DNA from: Karstenula rhodostoma CBS 690.94
Taxonomy: Eukaryota; Ascomycota; Dothideomycetes; Pleosporales; Didymosphaeriaceae
Direction of reading: 5' to 3'
Length of the DNA: 64,000 nt
Assembly (NCBI GenBank): GCA_010093485.1
Contig: MU001500.1
Coordinates: forward strand, 1,839,478-1,903,477
Positions 56,611 through 64,000 of this stretch are shown here, piece by piece. The translations under genes were made by a program, and so were the position numbers. The notes under the pieces are model-generated. The model had not been told where the DNA came from, searched no databases, and saw nothing but the letters and a program-made list of their open reading frames with translations. Within the stretch, counting starts at the first letter, position 1, and the number at the start of each line of letters is the position of its first letter.

Positions 56611-56957
56611 TTTATAAAAATTTAATTTATTTAAACTATTATAAATATATATAGGGTATTAGATAGTATTAGTTTATATAGTAAAAAAAGTAATAAAATA
56701 TTTCTACTTTTAGATAAAATATATTTATCTTTACTTTAGTAAATAAGTTATAAAGGCGCCTTAGTATTTATAGTAAAAATAAAAAGTAAATATATTTTAA
56801 CTTTATAAAAATTTAATATATTTAAGTTATTTTAAATATATATAGGATATTAAATAGTATTAGTCTATATAGTAAAAAAAGTAATAAAATATTTTTATTT
56901 TTAAATAAGGTATATTTATCTTTACTTAAATAAGTAAAGATACCTTAGTATTTATAA
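56611..56957. repeat. Tandem duplication with 191-base period
   Basis: Segment 56611-56772 is repeated at 56802-56957. Shared blocks include TTTATAAAAATTTAAT, AGTAAAAAAAGTAATAAAAT and CTTAGTATTTATA. Mismatches are mainly C/T and A/G transitions, and the first copy retains a GGCGCC that is missing from the second. Confidence 0.8.
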
Positions 56958-59900
56958 TATAAGTACTTAATAAATAGGTATATAATAGTAGGGTTTAATT
57001 ATATAAAATCTACTTATAATATTTATTAATAATTTTTTTTATTTATTTTTACTATTTTTTTTTTATACTCTATATTATAGAACTATATAGTTATTTATTC
57101 TATATCTAATATTTATTTATTATTTTATATCTAATACTTACCTAATATCTCTATTATAGTAAACCTATTTAATATTAAATAGTATAAAAATACTAGAGAG
57201 TACTCTTTAAATAAGAGTATAAAGAAAAATATAACTACTTAAATAAAAAAAACTAGTAAAGAGCTTACTATAAAGTATAATAAAATAGTAAATAATATAT
57301 ATTATTCTAAGTTTTAAAAGAATATCTTTCTACTAGCTATATAACTAATTATTAATTAATTACTAATAAGAGACTAATTTAATATACTAAAATAGTTATA
57401 TATCTAGTTAAATAATATATATAATATAATATAGTAAGTTAAAAAAATATTAGATAGTATTAAATACTAATATATTTAATAGTTTTAATACTAGAACTAC
57501 TTAGTACTATAAGGTAGTAGCCTATACTAGCTAAAATATTAATAAAATTAAGGCTAAATAATTTATAAAAAAGTAAACTTAGTATTTTAATATTTCTAGT
57601 TTCTTTACTTTAACTTTAATAATATTAATATCTACCTAACTATCTAATACCTTAACTAATACTAGAGTCTTATTATTAAAAACTTTAAATTAGTAATTAT
57701 TTAACCTATCTACTATTCTCGAGAGAAATAAAAAAGAAAAAGTTAAAGTAGACTAAAAAATTTTTAGATAAAAAGTTTTTAATACTAAAATTAATATTAA
57801 AAATATAATTATACTTAATATCTAGATTATTATAAAAAATAAAACTATTAAATACTTTAAAACTTTATACTAGAAATAGAATTATTTTTACTAGAGTTTT
57901 AAAATTTTTTTTAATAATCTATAGAATAAAGATTTTCTATTTATAAGTATATAAATATTCTAAAACTAATACCTTACTAATATTTACTAGATATAAATTA
58001 AATAAATACTAACTAGATTAAATATATAAATTTAGAATCTAATTCTAGTAAAGAGGATATTAGCTTAAAAAAGTATAAAAGTAAATTTCTATTTAAATTA
58101 TAGTATTCTTAACTAATTTAATATAGTATTATATATTATATAAGGTAATTTTATTAACTATATAATATTTCTCTATATATAAAATTTTAAAAATTACTTA
58201 TCTACTATTTATAATTCTATAGTTTAAGTAGAAAAGAGTATTTATTAGTCTATTCTATATAGCCTAATTTACTAATTTTTTTTACTAATTTATAGTCTAT
58301 ATAGTATACTAGAATATATATAAAAAGAGTATTACTTTATTACTTTCTAGTCTATATAAAAAGTATATATTATATTCTACTTTATAAGTAAAATATTAAC
58401 TATAGTATTAGATATTACTAATAAGTTAGAAATTATATATTTAGAGTAAATAGATTTACTAGTAAAGAGGCTACTTATATTCTAAATATAATATTTAGTA
58501 ATAAAAAGAATTTATTTAATAATATAAATTAAATTATAGATATACTTTATAGTACTAAAAATAAGAACTAGATAATAAATTAGTAAAAGATATAGTATTA
58601 GATATACTAAAAGGTATTAGGCTTTATAATAACTAGAAAATAGTCTCTAAATATAAAAGTAACTAATTTAATTTCTATTATTTATTTTTTTTTCTTATTT
58701 TTATATATTTTCTATCTTTAAATCTTAGATATTAGAAAGGAAAAAAAGTTTTAAATATAAAGCCTTTAATACTCTATATATATAATAAGGTAATATATAG
58801 TAAATTAGTAATAAAGTTCTTCTCTTTAAATATAAATATTCTAGCTAAAGTAAAACTAAAATTTTAAAACTTATATACTATAATAGTCTATACTAAGTAG
58901 AAAGAAAACTAGACCTATATAATAACTATCTAGTTATAAAGAAACTTATAAAATATAAAGAAAATAAATATAATTACTTTATTTACTTCTATAGTATATA
59001 AATTAGGCCCTATATATTAATTAAAAATAATAAAAATAACTAAAGGGGGTTTCTTTATATAGTCTATAATAGCTAGATACTATATAATATTATTAATCTT
59101 ACTAATAACTCTATTAATAAAACTATACTTAGTTTAAGTATTAGCTAAAAGTATAATTTTAATACTAATAAAAAGAAAAAGTTTACTTTCTAGATTACTA
59201 GTTTCTATTAATAATATTATTATATATATAAAATTATTATATTTAGTATAATAAACTAATACTAGCTAGTATTAATTTTAAAAATAATTATAATTAATTA
59301 TATTAACTTTATAATATTTAGTATAGAGATATATAAAATTATAAAAAGTATTTATTTCTAAATTTAAAAAAATAACCCTATAACGAGTTTAAAATAGTAA
59401 CTAGTCCTACTAAGTACTTTTATTAACTTAAAGTTATAAAAGGGTATTTTAAAAGTTAGTCTTACTATCTCCTTATTAGTATTAAATAATATTAAAAATA
59501 ATAATTTTTAAAAATTACTAATAAAACTACTTTATATAGATATTAATAGGTTCTTTATTTAGTAATAAATTATATAAAGGTCGCTAGATAATAGATAATA
59601 ACTAGTAAAAATCTCTAGATATAATAATATTTAGGTTAGTAAAAGAAAGATATATAAATTAAAAATAGATTTTACTAAGTTAAATACTAATTTAAACTAG
59701 TATATTAAAACTAACTATAGATTTCTTATTAATAATAAAATAGTATATAGAGAAGAAAATAAATTATAACTATTATAAAATAATAATAAATAGTAATAGT
59801 ATAATCCCTTCTATATATATAATTAAAATCTAGAAAAGGCTATTAATTATTTAACTATTAATTAGAAATATAATAATTCTAATAAATATAGATTAAATAA

Positions 59901-62900
59901 TAGAAAATAATATATCTACTTTTTTAACTAATTAATTAAAGTAAGTTAAAATTATTTTAATAATATAGATTTTATTAGTGCTAGCTTTTCTATTAAGATT
60001 AATAAGAAGCTATAATAATATTTTTCTATTAAAAATTACTTTAAAATAGTTTATTATTATATTAAAGGTAATCTTTTATTAAGTAGCTAGAGTATTAGAG
60101 TTAGTATTAAACTATTTTATTCTAGTAATAAAATACTTTTAGATTAATTATTTCTAATAGATTAAATTATTTAAATTCTAATAGTTATTATATTCCTTAG
60201 TATTCTAGTCCTTAATATAATTAATAGGCCTAGACTCTAGTATATTTTAATTAATTAGTTTACTATTAATAGTAGGTCCTTAAGCTACTAGCTTATTTAA
60301 CTTAAATTAATTTTAAATAGATATTTCTTTAAGTTTTAGATTTTTTACTTTTACTTAATTAAGATTATCTCTATAATAATTAATATACTTATAAATATAA
60401 TATATATAATAATAGTAATAGGCCTTAATATTAGTTTTAAATAATTATTTCTAAAAGTTATAAATATTATTTATATACTAAAAGGGATAATAAAATATAA
60501 ACTTAATATAATAAAAATAGACTAGATCTAATATAAAAAAGTACTATAAATAATAAAATAAAATATATAATTTAACTCTAGATTATTTAAAAGGGATCTT
60601 ACTTTTATAATTAAAATATAAAAGGAAATTAATATAATAGAAACTATTAAATATAAATAGGTATTTCTTATATTTCTAGAATATTAACTTTCTATTCTAG
60701 AATAAAATATTATTAAAATTAAACTCTTTTTTATTTATTTATTAGACTTAATAAAAAAAGAATATAATAGACTATACTTTTTTAAACTAGTAATTAATAT
60801 TTATTATAATCTATATAGACTATATAAATAGAAGACTAAATAGTATATATATAACTTTTTAAACTAAATAGTTTCTTTCTCTAATTATTTTATTTATAAG
60901 CTTAGATATAAATAAAGTAAGAGTATAATTTTTACTTAAATAGAAAAAAATAGATACTATAAAATTTATATAGAAAATAATATATTTTTTAGTTTTTAAA
61001 GTATATATACTAATATACTAAGCTATACTAGCTATATTAATATAAACTTAAATATTAATATTAATTCTTTAGTCTAATACTAATATAGAATAGAAAGAAT
61101 TAAATTATATATAATTATAGATAGGTTTAAAATATTTATATTATTTTCTAGAGAGAATAATAAAAATAAGGTATAAATAAGTAGGCTAAAAAATTTTAAA
61201 TTTATAGATTTTCTCTTCTATAATAGTATTCTTCTAAAAATAATAACTAGAAATATATTAGTATATATAATACTAAATAAGAATTAATAATAATTTCTAG
61301 TTATTAAACTTTATTTCTATAAAAGAAAGTAATAATAGTATTATAGTATTAATTAAAATAATAATATTATTAAATTATATTAATTTAGAATAGGTTACTA
61401 AAATAGTATTAGACTAGTATTAGGCTAGATATTTAATATTAGCCTCTATTACTAAAGGGCCTAATTCTAGATCTAAATTTAAAGTATTACTAATATAATA
61501 GAATCTATAATTATAGATACTTCTATACCCCTATTATTTATAGTAATTCTAGAAGTTTTAGATATTAAAAAAAAGGATAAGAATATACTTTTTAAATATA
61601 GTAAATTAAATATAAAAATAGTAAACTATAATATAAAAATATTTTTTTAGAAAGTTCTAAATAAGTTTTCTCTATATATTTAAGATTACTATCTACTACT
61701 TCTTAAATTATAGTATAAACTAGAGGAGATTATACTAAAAGTTATTAATAATAAAAAAAGTAATAAATAAAATAGAACTTTTTAACTACTTAATTTAGAA
61801 AGTATTAGGTAGGTATTAGATAATTAAAGTTATAATAATTTACTATAATATTAAACTTTTTATTTTTTTATTACTAGTATAGCTATATTTTCTAAAGCTA
61901 AATACCTATATAAATAATAGAGTTAATTAGTAATACTTCTTAATTAGGCTCTAAAAAGATAGTCTAAATATTTTTAGCCTATAATAGAAAACTATTAATA
62001 TTTTATTTAACTATAAAACTAGTCTATATTATAAATACCTTCTATATTATTATATTAAATAGAGTAAACTAAAATTAAAAATAGTAAGTAAAATATCTAT
62101 TTTTATAATAAAGAAGGTAATATATATAGATAATAAAATTAACTTTTTATAAATAAAACTCGTTATAATTATCTATACTAGTAGGGTATAGTAAAGGGAA
62201 TATAAAATTTAAATAGTAAATATTTCTAATAAATTTAGTAATTAGTATTAGGTAAATAGCTCCTATAGAGAAGTAAATATAGCTAGTATAAAAATAAATT
62301 TAGTTTTAAAGAAATTTAAATTTAGGGGTAACTATATCTAAATTAGATATAATTAAAATTTTTAAAAACTTATTTTTATTTTTATATATATTATTTTTAA
62401 TACTAGCCTTTTTATTACTATTATATATACTCTTACCTCCTTTTTATATAGAAATAGTACTAGATAGTATACTATCTATATTTAAAAAATAAAATTACTA
62501 GCTAAAAAAAATATTAAATATAATATTAGTTATTTAACTAGAACTAAAGTCTTTAGAATTAAAATAAAGAATCTCTAATTACTATTTAATAAAATTATTA
62601 ATAGAAAGGGATATAAGAGTTTTATAGTTAATAATAATATTTTAGTAATTAGAATAATAAATAACTAGAAATAAAAATTACTACTATATAATAAAATAAT
62701 ATATATAGTAGTTTTTTTTAAATTAATAATTAATTTAATCTAGATTATCCCCTTTAGTCTAGGTAGGCTTTAGAATAATAATCTTAACCTCTCGAGAAAA
62801 CTATAAAAATTAAGAAAAAGATATTACTATATTAATAGTAAAGTTATAGATATAGTTATAATAATAATATTAGATTTCCCTATAAATATATATCTCTATA

Positions 62901-64000
62901 GTAATTTAAATCTAAATAAATAGGTATTTTTCTATATTAGTAAAAGGTAGTAATAATAAAAGTAGAGGTTTTAGATTTATATTATTTCTACTCCTATATA
63001 ATAAAATAAAATCTAGTTTATTATTTTTTATTTAATTCTAATAGTAGTTATTATACTTTTTCTAGATAATATAAAAGTTAAACTACTAGTAATTATAAAT
63101 AGAGTAAATATTTATTTAAATATTTTTAAACTTTTAATAAAATACTAATATATAGTTTAATTTTTTAGATAAAAATATAGGTTTCTATAAATAGTCTAGA
63201 TTTATAGAATTTAAAAGTTATTAAATAGAAAAATTCTACTAATATATTTAGTTTTTAGTAATTATAAAATTTTTTATAAAAAGGTTTCTATTATTAAATT
63301 TATTTCTACTACTTTTATTACTATAATTAGGTATAGGACTATTAGAGGAGGTAAAGTCTAATATTTTATCTAATATCTATAAATTTAAGAATATAAAAGT
63401 AGACTAGATAGGTATTTATATTATTATAAATTAAATAAATCTTATATCTAAATTTTTTATATATAATAGTAAAGGAATATATAGTATTAATTATATTATA
63501 TTTAGTCTAGAAGAGGATATTAGAAGAGGAATTTAATAGGCCTTATATAATAAATAATAGCTATTCTAAAATAATTTTTATAGGGTTAGTTTTATTAGAG
63601 TAAAGAGCTATAAAAGACTTAATAAAAATAATAAAATATAAAGTATAAAATATAGTTAAGTTATAATATTAGTAAATTTACTAATAATATAATATTTAAA
63701 AAAAGGTATAATAGAAATTAGTAGAAAATATTTTTATTTATAATATATATAGTATTTCTTTAGTTTTTTATTTATAAAAATATTAAGAACTAAATTAAAT
63801 AAATAACTATATTTATAATAGAGTAGTATAGGTTTCTAGTTTATTATTACTAATTAATAGAGAGATAATATATAGTTAAAATAAATAATATAATATAAAA
63901 ACGCGTCTATAAAGTAAATATTAGTCTAGATATTAAATAAAAATATATATAAAAAAAAAAAGGTAGAATATAATTAATTTATTTTAAAAATTTATTTTAT

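Larger units (their letters stand above)
47591..64000. other. RIP-saturated AT-rich isochore
   Basis: From about 47,590 to the window end the sequence consists almost only of TA, AA, TT, AG/CT and GG/CC steps. The first 250 bases still hold a few CA, TG and CG steps; beyond about 47,850 these are nearly absent. Remaining CG sites are isolated, for example near 51,399, 56,360, 56,757, 57,720, 59,383, 59,581, 62,161, 62,794 and 63,902. Because TG is lost, ATG codons hardly occur, and TAA/TAG fill all frames. This is the expected end point of repeat-induced point mutation on both strands of transposon-derived DNA. No gene, tRNA or intact element can be recognised. The right limit lies beyond the window. 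Confidence 0.92.

Overview
The window is a piece of a filamentous ascomycete genome (Pezizomycotina, most likely a dothideomycete). The evidence is short GT-AG introns of about 45-85 bases with CTAAC/CTGAC branch points, typical fungal housekeeping genes, several F-box-like genes, and one long AT-rich block with the base signature of repeat-induced point mutation (RIP). No rank below the subphylum can be fixed from sequence reading alone.

Bases 1-31,700 form the conserved, GC-balanced part. It holds a tubulin-tyrosine ligase-like gene, MCM10 and the RNase H2 B-subunit gene on a shared promoter, a 3-ketodihydrosphingosine reductase (TSC10 type), a conserved fungal gene head-to-head with an SR140/U2SURP splicing factor, a TRAPPC12-like gene, and ILV2 (acetolactate synthase). 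Between them lie small hypothetical genes, a six-exon F-box-like gene, a decayed F-box/LRR-like gene and a broken LINE reverse transcriptase.

Bases 31,700-46,200 look accessory. An enoyl-CoA hydratase-type crotonase lies near the most striking gene of the window: a ten-exon, 1016-residue protein that joins an adenylation domain directly to a multi-pass membrane region and a ferric-reductase-like nucleotide-binding domain, with no carrier domain. Then come an aerolysin-like secreted gene with in-frame stops, an F-box gene, a broken thioesterase, a 2-oxoglutarate oxygenase pseudogene with two stops and a frameshift, and two unrecognised genes. The lesions are mostly nonsense changes compatible with C:G to T:A mutation.

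From about 47,590 to the end (16.4 kb) the sequence is an extremely AT-rich isochore in which CA, TG and CG dinucleotides are almost absent, so ATG codons hardly exist and no gene can be read. It contains a minisatellite broken by a 10-N gap and a 191-bp tandem duplication. The simplest reading is a gene-rich arm ending in a RIP-saturated transposon graveyard, with the accessory and broken genes concentrated next to it.
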